This document shows, piece by piece, positions 28,389 to 38,376 of a stretch of DNA of 64,000 bases. The stretch lies in the NCBI GenBank assembly GCA_021826315.1, contig JAKAZZ010000005.1:1-64000 (forward strand), written 5' to 3'. Positions within the stretch are counted from its first letter, which is position 1. Each line of letters begins with the position of its first letter. The notes under the pieces were generated by a model. It searched no databases. It was not told the origin of the DNA and saw nothing but the letters and a program-made list of their open reading frames with translations. This DNA comes from Actinomycetes bacterium (GTDB taxonomy: Bacteria > Actinomycetota > Acidimicrobiia > Acidimicrobiales > Acidimicrobiaceae). The position numbers were made by a program, and so were the translations under genes.

Positions 28389-29444
28389 CTAGATTGAAGG
28401 ATCCTTGAGGCGAGACTTCAATGTATTCAAGACGCTTATAGGACCTGGGTCCACGCCATATGCTCCTGCAAGGTGAAGTGAGACGAAGTCTCCAACTATG
28501 GCGAGGTCAAAGAATTGCGCCAACTCCCCCTCGCCCTGAGCATTCACTTCAAAGGCATCGGCAACATTAGGATCGATAAATTCGCTCGTTATCTCGTAGC
28601 GCCTATTGACCTGTGGGTGCTCGTTATCGTGGCGTAGACGAACTACGGCGAGATCCTTCTTGGTCACATCCGCGAGCGACTCCCATCCAGCCAACTCGTT
28701 ATGGCAATTCTCTGGATAGAGCGAGGAGAACGCCATCGCCTTTGAGTTTTCATTGATTTGAGCACGCCACCTAGTGGTAGCAGCGCTTCCAACGGAACCC
28801 GACGAGTGAAGGAGGGTCATCTTTCCAAGTAACCGATCGGCTATCTCTTCGGCAACTGACTTCTTAGAGATCAGTTGATCACGACGACGTTGCAACTGCG
28901 ATATCGTCTGGTCGATCCAATAGCGGCCACCTGGGAAGAGGCCAAGGCTATCTAGGACCATGAGAGGAGGAATCGATAGCGCACCTAACGCTGCCCTTGG
29001 TTGAGGAATGTCATCTGGTACCGAGACATAGGCCATGCCAGTCTCTATCGCCATATTCGCCAATTCGCCACCAGTTGAGACGACTACTACCTGTGCACCC
29101 ATCTCTATCGCCATACCGACGGCTTCTTGCGTCTCCTCGGTCTCACCGGAGAATGACATTGCAAAGACCAAGGTCCCAGGCGAGATGTACGCAGGTGTCG
29201 TATAGGACTTGACTACAGTCGCAGGAACGGGCAGTACTGGCCCTGCTGCAGCTACTAAGACATCCCCGGCGATTCCACTTCCACCCATTCCGAAGACGAC
29301 GATGTTCTCGATCAACTCTCGATCTGGGAGGTTTTTGAGATTAGTAGCGCTTTCGGCGGCTGCGATTACTTGCTCTGGCAAAGATGCAGTTACATCCCAC
29401 ATCGAAAATTGGTCAGAAACCTGATAGGGCCATTCGCTGGTCAT
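28389..29444 (-). CDS. SIS-domain phosphoglucose/phosphomannose isomerase
   Basis: This is likely the bifunctional isomerase that converts fructose-6-phosphate to glucose-6-phosphate and/or mannose-6-phosphate. Two SIS folds are present. The first carries FGMGGSGIAGDV and MSFSGETEETQEAV (phosphate-binding SxS/T loop). The conserved glutamate is likely in PENCHNELAGWE. The track start at 29471 is less likely than the ATG at 29444 (MTSEWPYQV), which follows AAGGA by 7 nt and gives about 351 residues. It lies with the Trm112-like and phosphomannomutase genes in a minus-strand cluster that supplies sugar phosphates for cell-envelope glycans. Confidence 0.88.
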   Translation of the reverse strand: MTSEWPYQVSDQFSMWDVTASLPEQVIAAAESATNLKNLPDRELIENIVVFGMGGSGIAGDVLVAAAGPVLPVPATVVKSYTTPAYISPGTLVFAMSFSGETEETQEAVGMAIEMGAQVVVVSTGGELANMAIETGMAYVSVPDDIPQPRAALGALSIPPLMVLDSLGLFPGGRYWIDQTISQLQRRRDQLISKKSVAEEIADRLLGKMTLLHSSGSVGSAATTRWRAQINENSKAMAFSSLYPENCHNELAGWESLADVTKKDLAVVRLRHDNEHPQVNRRYEITSEFIDPNVADAFEVNAQGEGELAQFFDLAIVGDFVSLHLAGAYGVDPGPISVLNTLKSRLKDPSI

Positions 29445-29534
29445 CGAAATTCCTTGCATAAAGGTCGCCAAGGGCGATTTACATACTGATAATTACTACC
29501 ACTGCAATTGAGTGTTTCAAAAACAAAGTCTGAG

Positions 29535-29759
29535 TTAGCTACCGGTACCGGTAACTCGGTGAGGAAGTGCGGCGAGTCGTGCCGCCTCATCTTCAGATAC
29601 GATCGTACTTTGATCGAGCAACATCACCGGGATACCGTTTTCAATCCGGTAGAGGCGTCGGCTCCGGGGGTTGAGGAGGACATTTTCGGATTCGACATAG
29701 AGAAGTGACTCTTTGTCATCGGCGCACACTAGGAGCTTTACGAGCGTTTCACTGAGCAT
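29535..29759 (-). CDS. Trm112-like small protein
   Basis: This is a 74-residue protein with the pattern LLVCADDKESLLY...RLYRIENGIPVMLLD of the Trm112p/YcaR (UPF0434) family. In eukaryotes and archaea Trm112 activates methyltransferases. In actinobacteria the homologue usually sits, as here, between phosphohexose isomerase and phosphomannomutase genes, with unclear function. Only one of the usual zinc cysteines is retained, so zinc binding is doubtful. It starts 9 bp after the phosphomannomutase stop, so the two are co-transcribed. Confidence 0.85.
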   Translation of the reverse strand: MLSETLVKLLVCADDKESLLYVESENVLLNPRSRRLYRIENGIPVMLLDQSTIVSEDEAARLAALPHRVTGTGS

Positions 29760-29768
29760 ATTGTAAAT

Positions 29769-31187
29769 TTAACCCTTCGACTCAGCCTTGGATATGACTG
29801 CTACCACTTCGGCAAGTTTATTAGCTACTTCTTCTGGACTCTTTGCCTCGAGGTTCAACCTCAAGAGTGGTTCGGTGTTGCTTGGTCGTACATTAAACCA
29901 CCAGTCACCAAAGTCAACCGTCAAGCCATCCATTTCGCTCATCTTAGCCCTACCGTCGTAGGCATTTTTGATAAACGCGATGACATTTAGGGCGTTATTA
30001 ACACGAGTATTGACCTCGCCCGATGCGCTGTAGCGCTCAAATGGCTTACGGATCTCAGAGAGGGGCTTTCCAGCCTTTGAGATCTGCTCCAAAATGATAA
30101 GGGCAGCGATAATTCCGGAGTCGGCCCTAAAGTTATCGCGGAAGTAGTAGTGACCAGAGTGCTCGCCTCCAAAGAGGGCACCCTCTTCGGCCATAACTGC
30201 CTTGATAAAGGAGTGGCCAACTCTTGTAACTATCGGAGTACCACCATTTTCACGGACGATCTCAGGTACAGCCTTAGAACAGATCAGGTTGTGAAGAATG
30301 ATTGAGTTGGGCGAACGCTCCAACATCGCCTTTGCGACCAAAGAAGTTGTCAGTGAGCCAGAGAGTGGCGCTGCATTATTGTCGACCAAAAATACACGAT
30401 CGGCGTCCCCGTCGAAGGCGAGACCAACATCTGCCCCACTCGCCAAGACGGCGCTCTTTAGATCTTGAAGGTTCTCAGGTTGGATTGGGTCTGCTGGGTG
30501 ATTCGGGAAGTTTCCGTCAAGCTCAGGGAAGAGAATTGTCACATCAAAAGGAAGGCCAGCAAAGACGCGAGGCGCAACGTATCCACCCATGCCATTGGCG
30601 GTATCTGCGATCACCTTTAAAGGCTTGAGTGCATCTAAGTCTACAAATGAACGAACGTGGTCTGCGAACTTATCGAGCAGATCCAGCTCCCTATTTTCAA
30701 CCTCTGATGGTAGATCATTGAATGAAATTTCACCATCTAAGTACTTGACGACCGTCTCTTTGATCTCGACTAATCCGGTCTCTTCTCCTACGGGCGCAGC
30801 CCCCGCGAGACATAGTTTGATTCCGTTATAAGCAGCTGGATTGTGCGAAGCTGTAAATGTGGCACCGGGTTGATTCAAGTGGCCTGACGCGAAATAGAGC
30901 ATGTCGGTCGAGCAAAGTCCGATGCGGTCTACTGAGACACCAGCAATATTCGCACCCTTTATGAAGGCTTCTTCCATTGCAACACCAGATGGACGCATAT
31001 CGCGTCCTACCACAATTCTGCGACTACCCGCAAATACTGCAAATGCGTAGCCAACCGCCTCTGCGATCTCGAAGTTCAACTCTTGCGGTGCAAGTCCACG
31101 GATGTCGTAAGCCTTAAAGATTTTATTTAATCGTTCAATCGTTGAGCTTTTATCGCCCGCGTTTACGTCATTCATTCGATTCTCCAT
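29769..31187 (-). CDS. manB: Phosphomannomutase/phosphoglucomutase
   Basis: This alpha-D-phosphohexomutase converts mannose-6-phosphate to mannose-1-phosphate, the precursor of GDP-mannose for envelope glycans and possibly mycothiol-type or lipid mannosylation. It is 472 residues in four domains. The phosphoserine loop is TASHNPAAYNG, the metal loop is DGDADRVF, the sugar loop is GGEHSGHYYF and the phosphate loop is RPSNTEPLLRL. All key motifs are intact. A second in-frame Met four codons after the first is an alternative start. It is the first of three clustered sugar-phosphate genes. Confidence 0.92.
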   Translation of the reverse strand: MENRMNDVNAGDKSSTIERLNKIFKAYDIRGLAPQELNFEIAEAVGYAFAVFAGSRRIVVGRDMRPSGVAMEEAFIKGANIAGVSVDRIGLCSTDMLYFASGHLNQPGATFTASHNPAAYNGIKLCLAGAAPVGEETGLVEIKETVVKYLDGEISFNDLPSEVENRELDLLDKFADHVRSFVDLDALKPLKVIADTANGMGGYVAPRVFAGLPFDVTILFPELDGNFPNHPADPIQPENLQDLKSAVLASGADVGLAFDGDADRVFLVDNNAAPLSGSLTTSLVAKAMLERSPNSIILHNLICSKAVPEIVRENGGTPIVTRVGHSFIKAVMAEEGALFGGEHSGHYYFRDNFRADSGIIAALIILEQISKAGKPLSEIRKPFERYSASGEVNTRVNNALNVIAFIKNAYDGRAKMSEMDGLTVDFGDWWFNVRPSNTEPLLRLNLEAKSPEEVANKLAEVVAVISKAESKG

Positions 31188-31299
31188 GGACTAAATACCA
31201 TCTACTCCCTAGCTGATCTTGGACCAAGGGCGGTAGATAGGCTAGTCGACCGTGACATAGATGTCGATGAAATAGTGCCACTAACGGGAATATGTCGAA

Positions 31300-33717
31300 C
31301 TACTTTGAAACCTTACGAGAACTAAATGTCTTGGGGCGAAATAGCCCAATAAGTACTATCAACAGCGAGAGACCTGATATAGCCTCACCGAGGTTGTCAG
31401 CTCCACTATTTTGATATGAGATCACCACGTGGTTGGAGGTCGGAAAGACTACCATCTCGTTTGGAGTAGCACGATACGGCCCTTTAGCGCCAGTCGCTTT
31501 GAAGTTCGGAAAGTATGACTCTTTTATTAGCACCGGCACCTTGGGATTCGTCACGTCAAATGAGACCGAATCGTTCGTGATAACAACCTTGCTTATTGCA
31601 TCCGCACCATATGAAGACGTTGACGATATCTTAGACGATGCGGAGACCGATTCGAGGCTAGATGGTCCGTTCAAGAGGCGCTCGACGGGATATAACGACG
31701 GGTTTTGGTAGAAGTTGAGTGCAGCAGGAAGCCACGACGATTGTCCCTGGCTTACGCCTTTAAGATTGACGGGCGCTTGCGTCAGAGGTTGAACCTCTTG
31801 AGAGTTGAGGACCTCATAGATATTCCAGCTCTCAGATAACACTGGGGTCACGGACGAAGTCGAATACGCCGGAACTTGAGCGATCAGCTTGAGAGATGGA
31901 TCTGCATTTGCAGCCTGCTTGATACTAGGAGAAAAAGCCATGTAGTACTTGACCCCTAGAAGCTGCAGGTGTTGAACTCCTAGCGTTACATTCGTCCCAG
32001 CATACGGTAACCCCGCCATTGCATCAGAGGGCGCTACCGAGAGTTCGCTTTGATTCAGAAAGTGATATGGCGTAGTCGCCGAAGATTCGAAGTAGAGCCC
32101 CTCCATGGAGTCAACGCAGTTGTTAGTCCAATAAGGAAGGAGCATGAGCGCCATTGGAGTGCCGTAGTCGTTCTGGTTCGAGTTGTACTCCCACATCGCC
32201 CTACCGCAACCGTAGGTATTTCCGACTTGGAGCATCTTTAGCATGAGTGCTCGGTAAGCGGGAAATCCGACCTTTGCCTCGTACCCGGTATAGTTCCACT
32301 TAATCCAAGACTGAACAAAGCCAGGCGCAACCTTGATGGGCAGCCAGCTAGGACTTCCCACGCTCTGGATAGCTACCACGAAACCGATCGCCAAAGAGAT
32401 CAGGATCGTGACCGCCCTACCGCGTACTTTGCGACTGCCGGCCCCATTTGTAGAGGAAACTCGACCATCGATATTTCGGTTTAGAGCGACTGCATCATAG
32501 CGCCCCTCAGCCATCGAAATGGTGTCATCATCGAGGTCACTCATGGCCGCCGCCATGCCGGGCGTTGCTACTTTGACTTTGCCTAACTTCGAAAGAATTA
32601 AAGGTATCGAGTCAACGATGACAAAGACGCCTATGCCTGCGAGAATGTAGATGGAAAGAACGTAAAAAGGGAGCACTCGTCCGTTGTAGACGGCCTTTAA
32701 CGGAAATAGCACAAAGGTGATTGCCGAGAAGATCGCAACCGTTCCAAAGAGGGCACCGATTTCGATTCTAAGAATGAGAGATGCCACGAATCCGACTGCA
32801 GCTAGAACGATAAAGGCTCTAAGTTCAGTTGGGAAGAGGCTGGTCGCATATGTAGTGATCCTCGACCACCCCATCGAGGTTGAGAGTGAGTAATTTGCGA
32901 TCAGCGGAAGCTCCCATATCGCACATATCGCACCCATAACGACCACGGATATGGTCGACCCAAGGGTGATATCGCGCCTTCTACGCAGAACAACCAAGAA
33001 GAGAAGTACCGCTACCGCAAAGGCGGCGGGAAGGATATGCGATAAAAGACTCAAGGCGAGAATAGTTCCAGATCCCAAACGTCGCCGAAGCGAAGAGGGG
33101 TTCACAAGAAGAACAGCTAGTCCGAAGAAGGCTAGCGACAACGATATCGAGAAGGAGAATTCTCCTGCGAGAGTGGATGCGATATTGCCACCGTCGATTG
33201 TGAAGCTCCTATCGAAGAGATAGGCAAGGGCCATCACCGATGAAAGCGCAGAGAGGAGGTAGCCCACCTTCATTGAACGCGCGAAGTAGTAGATGGCATA
33301 AGGCAGGGAGAAGGTGCCAATCACCGTTGTCAGTTTGAAGGCAACTCCGTAGTGGAAAAAGACGGATAGCAGAGCAGTTATTACACCGGGAAATGGGAAG
33401 TAGAAGACGTACAGTGGATATCCCGCGTACCAAGACGAACTCCAACCAGTGAGTCGGAAGTGATCAAGTATGTTGTGGATGTAGAAGTAGGCGACTGAAA
33501 AGTGTGCGCCAGTATCTCCACCGGTCGTCGTGGTATTCGAAAAAAGAAGGGTTGGATGATACTGCCAGAGCAGGAAAACCGAGGTAGCTAGGACGAGCAG
33601 ATAGGCGATAACGCGATCAGGGCTGAAGTGGCGATCGTCTTGCTGCGAGATGGGTCTATCTCCTCCACCGTCTTCGATTTTTACCTCGTCTTGGGGCACA
33701 AGGGCCTCGGTGACCAT
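31300..33717 (-). CDS. Large membrane protein, PTPS-related / GT-C-like
   Basis: The protein is about 805 residues with many membrane segments from about residue 35 to 480, an extracytoplasmic region (about 480-770), and a last membrane segment before a short basic tail. The early GGDTGAHFSVAYFYIHNIL and WYAGYPLYVFYFPFP stretches match the 6-pyruvoyl-tetrahydropterin-synthase-related membrane protein family of actinobacteria. That family resembles GT-C glycosyltransferases and does not make pterins. The ATG at 33717 (MVTEALVPQ) follows GGGAGAA and is preferred to the track start at 33729. It lies upstream of manB and is probably part of glycan assembly, which is inference. Confidence 0.78.
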   Translation of the reverse strand: MVTEALVPQDEVKIEDGGGDRPISQQDDRHFSPDRVIAYLLVLATSVFLLWQYHPTLLFSNTTTTGGDTGAHFSVAYFYIHNILDHFRLTGWSSSWYAGYPLYVFYFPFPGVITALLSVFFHYGVAFKLTTVIGTFSLPYAIYYFARSMKVGYLLSALSSVMALAYLFDRSFTIDGGNIASTLAGEFSFSISLSLAFFGLAVLLVNPSSLRRRLGSGTILALSLLSHILPAAFAVAVLLFLVVLRRRRDITLGSTISVVVMGAICAIWELPLIANYSLSTSMGWSRITTYATSLFPTELRAFIVLAAVGFVASLILRIEIGALFGTVAIFSAITFVLFPLKAVYNGRVLPFYVLSIYILAGIGVFVIVDSIPLILSKLGKVKVATPGMAAAMSDLDDDTISMAEGRYDAVALNRNIDGRVSSTNGAGSRKVRGRAVTILISLAIGFVVAIQSVGSPSWLPIKVAPGFVQSWIKWNYTGYEAKVGFPAYRALMLKMLQVGNTYGCGRAMWEYNSNQNDYGTPMALMLLPYWTNNCVDSMEGLYFESSATTPYHFLNQSELSVAPSDAMAGLPYAGTNVTLGVQHLQLLGVKYYMAFSPSIKQAANADPSLKLIAQVPAYSTSSVTPVLSESWNIYEVLNSQEVQPLTQAPVNLKGVSQGQSSWLPAALNFYQNPSLYPVERLLNGPSSLESVSASSKISSTSSYGADAISKVVITNDSVSFDVTNPKVPVLIKESYFPNFKATGAKGPYRATPNEMVVFPTSNHVVISYQNSGADNLGEAISGLSLLIVLIGLFRPKTFSSRKVSK

Positions 33718-34688
33718 CAATTCTCCCATCGCGCAACTTGAATCTGCAAAAATCTCTTCGGAGCAGACACTCTACTTGCTCACTCTCTCAAGAAAAAACT
33801 ACAACAGATTTTACGATAACTGTCACTACGCCCACAATCAAGGAGCGGACCAGCAGAGCCACCAATAGGTCTAACCCTATACCGAGACTAGGCGAACACC
33901 CTAATAGAGGCTATATCCCTAGAGATATTGGCCCTAATAACACGCTCCACGGCGCCCTTTTGAAATCACCTCTCGGAAGCGGCAACCTTTGAAGGCTAAT
34001 AGGTAATACGACAAACTTTATTCGAAACTAAAAGCGAATAAAGATTATCTAAAATACCAGAAAAATACGAATCACTTTTCTATCTTCAGTGACTTCTAAT
34101 GAGCACGAAGAACAAGGAATTCGATGCGCAATAGTGAAAACTGGTCGGCTCAATATGAGCAAATACGAATTTGTGTTATCGATTACCTGACGCAGAGTTA
34201 AAAAACCGCCTATCAACTGGCCAACGTACCATCTTGAACTCCGACATCTAAGGAACGAGGAGGACACCTCTTACGTGCCTACCTCGCAAACAATGACCCG
34301 CTACAACACGAAAGGGTCAAAAAAGGTGCCTGTTGGGCCTACGTGCATGAGATATCGGACACAGGTGCGTATCGAAGAAGTTAATGTGGTTACAAAAAGA
34401 GGCTCCAGATACTGGCAACTCCATCGAAATATCGACCCGAAGCCACATTGGCGAGGGCAAATCCTCCACTTAGTTGCCGCCTTCCGGTACCACTTCTGCT
34501 ACCTGATGGCCAACATCGGTTCAAAGAAATCATCCCAAGGTTAAATTCTCATACCTAGACGACTTGAGGCTGGCGATAGGTGGCTGAACTCGGCCAATTT
34601 GCGGCACATTCGCCTACTGAAAGTCAACCAGAACACAGAGATCCGAGATGAGCTTACGAGGGAAGGCCGTGCCTATATGGTTATGTGG
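33718..34688. other. Gene-poor stretch
   Basis: About 970 bp lie without a convincing gene. Plus-strand ORFs at 33738-33992 and 34275-34544 (84 and 89 aa) show no domain, no hydrophobic pattern and no good ribosome binding sites. AT-rich tracts near 34000-34070 (for example ATAAAGATTATC) may hold the promoter for the membrane-protein gene or degraded sequence. No repeat or RNA gene was recognised. Confidence 0.4.
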
Positions 34689-34862
34689 CTATTTTCTCAT
34701 TCCATTTGCCATGGTGAGAACGTGATTTACCTCGACACCCTTACCGTCTGCTTGCCAAATCCTTTTATCACAGTGAGAACAAGAGACTAATGAAACTAGG
34801 TGCCCACCAACGGTGAGCGATATTTCAACGGTCGTTCCTAAACGGCAATTTTCACAGAGCAT
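34689..34862 (-). CDS. Small zinc-ribbon protein
   Basis: This is a 57-residue protein beginning MLCENCRLG from the ATG at 34862, with GGGGAAAA directly upstream. The track extends it by seven residues. Two CxxC knuckles (CENC near the N-terminus and CSHC in SLVSCSHCDKRIWQ) should bind one zinc ion. The second knuckle and the following W are typical of zinc-ribbon proteins. The spacing between pairs is about 27 residues. I do not recognise a named family, so its target is unknown. It stands alone between a gene-poor stretch and a CPBP gene. Confidence 0.65.
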   Translation of the reverse strand: MLCENCRLGTTVEISLTVGGHLVSLVSCSHCDKRIWQADGKGVEVNHVLTMANGMRK

Positions 34863-35034
34863 TTTTCCCCACTTCTCCGGCAACTTCGAGAATTGTAAGA
34901 GTTTTTACATCCTTAGACTTCGGCCTATTTGAGAATAACCTTTAGGAATTAGTCCATAATTGGGGTAAAAAGTCCATCTCGAATAGGGACATGATCCCAA
35001 GGACAAAATAAATTAGCCGTAAATAAGGAGAAAT

Positions 35035-35772
35035 TTAAAGGATTTTAGCCATAGTTGCGAATGTAATCAAGTTAAATGCGGCGTGTGCAACGATCGTAGG
35101 ACCAAGTCGGTTGAAGCGGTAGCGCATAACCGCAAATACGAGGCCTACCACAAATAGCCCGAGCGTCTGTAGTGGTTCGAAGTGAGCAGCGGCAAAAAGT
35201 ACGGCGGAGCCACCGTTGACAACGATCGCCCTCAGCATTGAATTTGAGATCTTGTAGCTCCTGAGCGACTGCCACGCCAACCCCCTAAAAAAGATCTCTT
35301 CGAAGAGTGGCGAGAACCCTACCAAAATCAGCCCTACAACCAAGGTATCAACTGTAAATCCATGAGCCGACGAGGTGAGTCGCTGTGCGGGTTGGCTTAT
35401 TGCGGTCTTTATCGAAGGCGATAATGCTTCAAGCGGTAGATACAGAACTGGTATAACGACAAGTTGAAGGCCGACGCCCACAACTATGCCTATGACAAGA
35501 TCAAGTGGTTTGAATGAAATGTGGAAGATCTCCACCAGGGATCGGCCACGCCTCCTAGCTACGAGAAGTGGAGCGCCAAGAAATCCTAGATAGACACCCA
35601 ACGAGGAGACGACTAACTCTCCGGTTGAGATCGTCGTGGTCGATGTCACGTTATCAGCTAGGAGGTAGATGATTGCAAAAACGTTCGAAGCTACGAGTGC
35701 TGCCGCTAGGCCCCACAGGGTCGAACCAATCGCCTTTACCTCGCCAAAATCCTTTTCATCCAAAGTATCCAT
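35035..35772 (-). CDS. CPBP-family intramembrane metalloprotease
   Basis: This is a membrane protein of 245 residues with about seven to eight hydrophobic segments. The three CPBP (Abi) motifs are seen: FEEIFFRG with the two glutamates and arginine, the HF of LFAAAHFEP, and the late histidine in GPTIVAHAAFN. The family includes type II CAAX proteases and bacteriocin self-immunity proteins. The substrate here is unknown. It is divergent from ftsH, with about 185 bp between them. Confidence 0.88.
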   Translation of the reverse strand: MDTLDEKDFGEVKAIGSTLWGLAAALVASNVFAIIYLLADNVTSTTTISTGELVVSSLGVYLGFLGAPLLVARRRGRSLVEIFHISFKPLDLVIGIVVGVGLQLVVIPVLYLPLEALSPSIKTAISQPAQRLTSSAHGFTVDTLVVGLILVGFSPLFEEIFFRGLAWQSLRSYKISNSMLRAIVVNGGSAVLFAAAHFEPLQTLGLFVVGLVFAVMRYRFNRLGPTIVAHAAFNLITFATMAKIL

Positions 35773-35957
35773 CAGATAAAACCCTACATCCTTGCCGCAA
35801 ATCGGGCACCTGCAACCCGTGTTCGCAACAAGTTACGAAGTCACAATAAAAGGCAATTGAAGATTTTTACTTGACATTCGCCACAAATTGAACTAACCAC
35901 GCCCAAAGTAGCGTTGATATAGATAACATACCGGAACACCTCGCATAGATTGGATGT

Positions 35958-37943
35958 ATGAGCAGACAAATGCCAGATATGAAAAAAACCGGCCCAAACG
36001 GCATGAAGCGTGCCCAAGGAAACCAAGAACAGGCCTGGAAGTGGCTGATTGGCGTCAGTGTGGCTGTCATTTTCATTTTGATTTTGACTTTGAACGTCCT
36101 AAAGGCGACTCCATCGACAGCACTAAATTACTCCACATTCCTAAAGGATGCCTCGAGCAAACAAGTCGCGACCGCCGTCGTCGATAACACCACTGGGAAG
36201 ATCACGGGCACATTCAAAGACGGTACGTCCTATATGGTCAATGGCCCCTCCCCTTCGGTTCCAAACGACCTAACGGCGTTGAGAAACGAAGGTGTCCAGC
36301 TCGACTTCGGGACGTCATCCTCGTCATTGCTCACACTCGCGATTACTTGGCTCGGTCCCATTCTCCTTCTCGTACTCCTCTTCGCCTTCCTAAATCGCAG
36401 GGCGCAGGGTCAGATGAGCGGAATCATGTCAATTGGCAGATCGCGTGCGAAGGTTTACACGACAGAACGTCCGAAGACAACATTCGATGACGTAGCTGGC
36501 TACACCGGCGTAAAGCAGGAGATAACTGAGGTCGTTGACTTTCTCAAGAATGCTTCGCGATTCAAAGAGATCGGCGCTCGCGTTCCAAAGGGAATGCTGT
36601 TAGTAGGACCACCAGGAACAGGAAAGACTCTACTAGCCCGAGCAGTCGCTGGGGAGGCTGGGGTACCGTTCTTGTCAGTTACTGGCTCAGATTTCATGGA
36701 GATGTTCGTAGGCGTTGGCGCGTCTCGCGTACGCGATCTCTTCCAGACCGCACGGAAGCAGGCACCGGCCATCATCTTTATCGACGAAATCGACTCCATC
36801 GGCCGCAAGCGCGGCGCGGGCCTTGGTGGAGGCCACGATGAGAGGGAGCAAACCCTCAACCAGATGCTCTCCGAGATGGACGGGTTCGACCCAACTGAAG
36901 GAATTGTCATGATCGCGGCGACAAACCGCCCTGACATCCTCGATCCAGCCCTTCTCCGCCCAGGAAGATTCGATCGCCAAATCGTAGTACCTCTCCCCGA
37001 CCTAGAGGAGAGACTCCCAATTCTGAAAGTTCATAGTCTTGGGAAAAAGATGTCCAAAGACGTTGATCTCCAACTCGTAGCACGTGGAACTCCCGGGATG
37101 AGCGGTGCAGACCTTGCGAACCTCGTGAACGAGGCAGCACTTCACGCTGTTCGAAGAGGCGACAAAGAGATCCACATGGAAGACTTTGAAGCGGCTCGTG
37201 ACCGAGTACTTATGGGACAACGCAGAGACAGCGTAGTACTCTCGGATTCGGAGAAGGAAAGGGTTGCCTTCCATGAGGGCGGCCACGCCGTACTCGCCTA
37301 TCTACTTCCCCACGCCGATCCAGTGCACAAGGTCACGATCCTGCCAACTGGAATGGCCCTAGGCGTCACTCAACAACTCCCCTTGGAAGAAAAGCACATT
37401 AACTCTAAGGACTACATCGAAGACTCACTCGTCGTCCGTATGGGCGGTAGAGCGGCTGAAACGATCATCTACGGCGACCTCTCGACCGGAGCCTCGAACG
37501 ACCTAGTGCGAAATACCGAGCTAGCTCGAAAGATGGTTCGTGAATGGGGAATGAGCACGGAGGTTGGTCCCATGGCGTGGGGAAGCCAAGAGATGGTCTT
37601 CCTTGGCGACGACCTTATGCACTCCCGCGACTACTCCGAGCAGACGGCACGGATTATCGACATAGAAGTCGAGAAGATCCTCCGCGAGCAAGAAGACCGA
37701 GCCATGGTACTACTTACCAAACACAGAAGTGGTCTAGAAGCAGTCGCCAAGGCGCTCCTTGAGCGAGAGACGATCGACGGTGCTGAAGTTGGCAGATTAG
37801 TTGACGTCGCATATGGAACAAAAGTCCATGAAGACGACAAGACTAGGTGGGTTCCAAAGATCGACTACCGCAGCGAGCAGAGCGCCAAAACGGTCGAAGC
37901 AACCTCAACTGAAGAGGCCGAGGCGACTACAGATGCGAACTAA
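35958..37943 (+). CDS. ftsH: ATP-dependent zinc metalloprotease FtsH
   Basis: This is a membrane-anchored AAA+ protease that degrades misfolded membrane and short-lived cytoplasmic proteins. It is 661 residues. TM1 is at about 30-50, the extracytoplasmic domain runs to about 115, and TM2 is at about 120-146. Walker A is GPPGTGKT (about 217), Walker B is [15 protein letters not shown], and second-region-of-homology arginines lie in [19 protein letters not shown]. The zinc site is HEGGH (about 438), with a third ligand in STGASNDL. The acidic C-terminal tail is disordered. Upstream, TTGACA at 35871-35876 is a good -35 box, but the matching -10 is weak. An intrinsic terminator follows the gene. 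Confidence 0.95.
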   Translation: MSRQMPDMKKTGPNGMKRAQGNQEQAWKWLIGVSVAVIFILILTLNVLKATPSTALNYSTFLKDASSKQVATAVVDNTTGKITGTFKDGTSYMVNGPSPSVPNDLTALRNEGVQLDFGTSSSSLLTLAITWLGPILLLVLLFAFLNRRAQGQMSGIMSIGRSRAKVYTTERPKTTFDDVAGYTGVKQEITEVVDFLKNASRFKEIGARVPKGMLLVGPPGTGKTLLARAVAGEAGVPFLSVTGSDFMEMFVGVGASRVRDLFQTARKQAPAIIFIDEIDSIGRKRGAGLGGGHDEREQTLNQMLSEMDGFDPTEGIVMIAATNRPDILDPALLRPGRFDRQIVVPLPDLEERLPILKVHSLGKKMSKDVDLQLVARGTPGMSGADLANLVNEAALHAVRRGDKEIHMEDFEAARDRVLMGQRRDSVVLSDSEKERVAFHEGGHAVLAYLLPHADPVHKVTILPTGMALGVTQQLPLEEKHINSKDYIEDSLVVRMGGRAAETIIYGDLSTGASNDLVRNTELARKMVREWGMSTEVGPMAWGSQEMVFLGDDLMHSRDYSEQTARIIDIEVEKILREQEDRAMVLLTKHRSGLEAVAKALLERETIDGAEVGRLVDVAYGTKVHEDDKTRWVPKIDYRSEQSAKTVEATSTEEAEATTDAN

Positions 37944-38001
37944 CCAGTAAAAGAAGTAGCGGGCACGCCAGTGCGCTTTCCGCGAAAGAACCGAAGTGAG
38001 T

Positions 38002-38037
38002 AATTCGACCCGGCAAATCAAAATGCCGGGTCGAATT
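38002..38037 (+). terminator. Intrinsic terminator of ftsH
   Basis: AATTCGACCCGGCA at 38002-38015 pairs perfectly with TGCCGGGTCGAATT at 38024-38037 around an 8-nt loop. CATTTAATTCC follows. It isolates ftsH from the LexA-boxed small gene downstream. Confidence 0.88.
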
Positions 38038-38063
38038 CATTTAATTCCTAGAATTTTTTCGCC

Positions 38064-38106
38064 TAGAACACTTGTTCGATAAAGTGTTACACCCTTGTGA
38101 CATACT
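38064..38106 (+). promoter_or_regulatory. LexA-type box plus extended -10 promoter
   Basis: TAGAAC-actt-GTTCGA at 38064-38079 matches the actinobacterial LexA palindrome TCGAAC-N4-GTTCGA at 11 of 12 half-site positions. It is followed at 38098-38106 by TGACATACT, an extended -10 (TGN plus CATACT). The ATG of the next gene is 7 nt past the -10, so the transcript would be leaderless. LexA bound here would cover the -35 region. A second palindrome, GTGTTACAC, lies between the two at 38084-38092. Confidence 0.65.
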
Positions 38107-38113
38107 TGTCTAC

Positions 38114-38305
38114 ATGAGAGAACAACTTTCACTTTTCGAAGATCATCAAAATGTCGACAATGACAAGGTCAAGCACCTTAAAAACTTGCGGCACCTAAAC
38201 GAAGTACGACGAATTCTCGCATCAACCCCAAGCTACGAAGAGAAGCTAAGGCTGAACCGCCTCACGGCGTCGATAAGCCGCGGCGATCGCCAGATCGCTT
38301 CTTAA
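38114..38305 (+). CDS. Small protein with beta-clamp-binding motif, SOS-type promoter
   Basis: This is a 63-residue protein, unrecognised as a family. The N-terminus MREQLSLFEDH contains QLSLF at residues 4-8, identical to the consensus pentapeptide QL(S/D)LF that docks on the DNA polymerase III beta sliding clamp. The rest is a charged, probably helical segment (VKHLKNLRHLNEVRRILASTPSYEEKLRLNRL) without membrane or metal motifs. The track ORF starts 14 codons upstream, but that would read through the -10 element. The ATG at 38114 fits a leaderless start. A LexA-like box 35-50 bp upstream suggests damage induction. Its role, for example inhibiting replication at the clamp or helping polymerase exchange, is inference. 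Confidence 0.6.
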   Translation: MREQLSLFEDHQNVDNDKVKHLKNLRHLNEVRRILASTPSYEEKLRLNRLTASISRGDRQIAS

Positions 38306-38376
38306 TCAATCCGAAACAAATCGTCGGGCTAGAATCGTTATTAGAGAGATTGAGCCTGTATCGAGAAGTGGAAGAG

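Noticed and set aside
34275-34544. 89-aa plus-strand ORF in the gene-poor stretch
   Set aside because: No recognisable domain and no ribosome binding site. Sequence looks like random translation.
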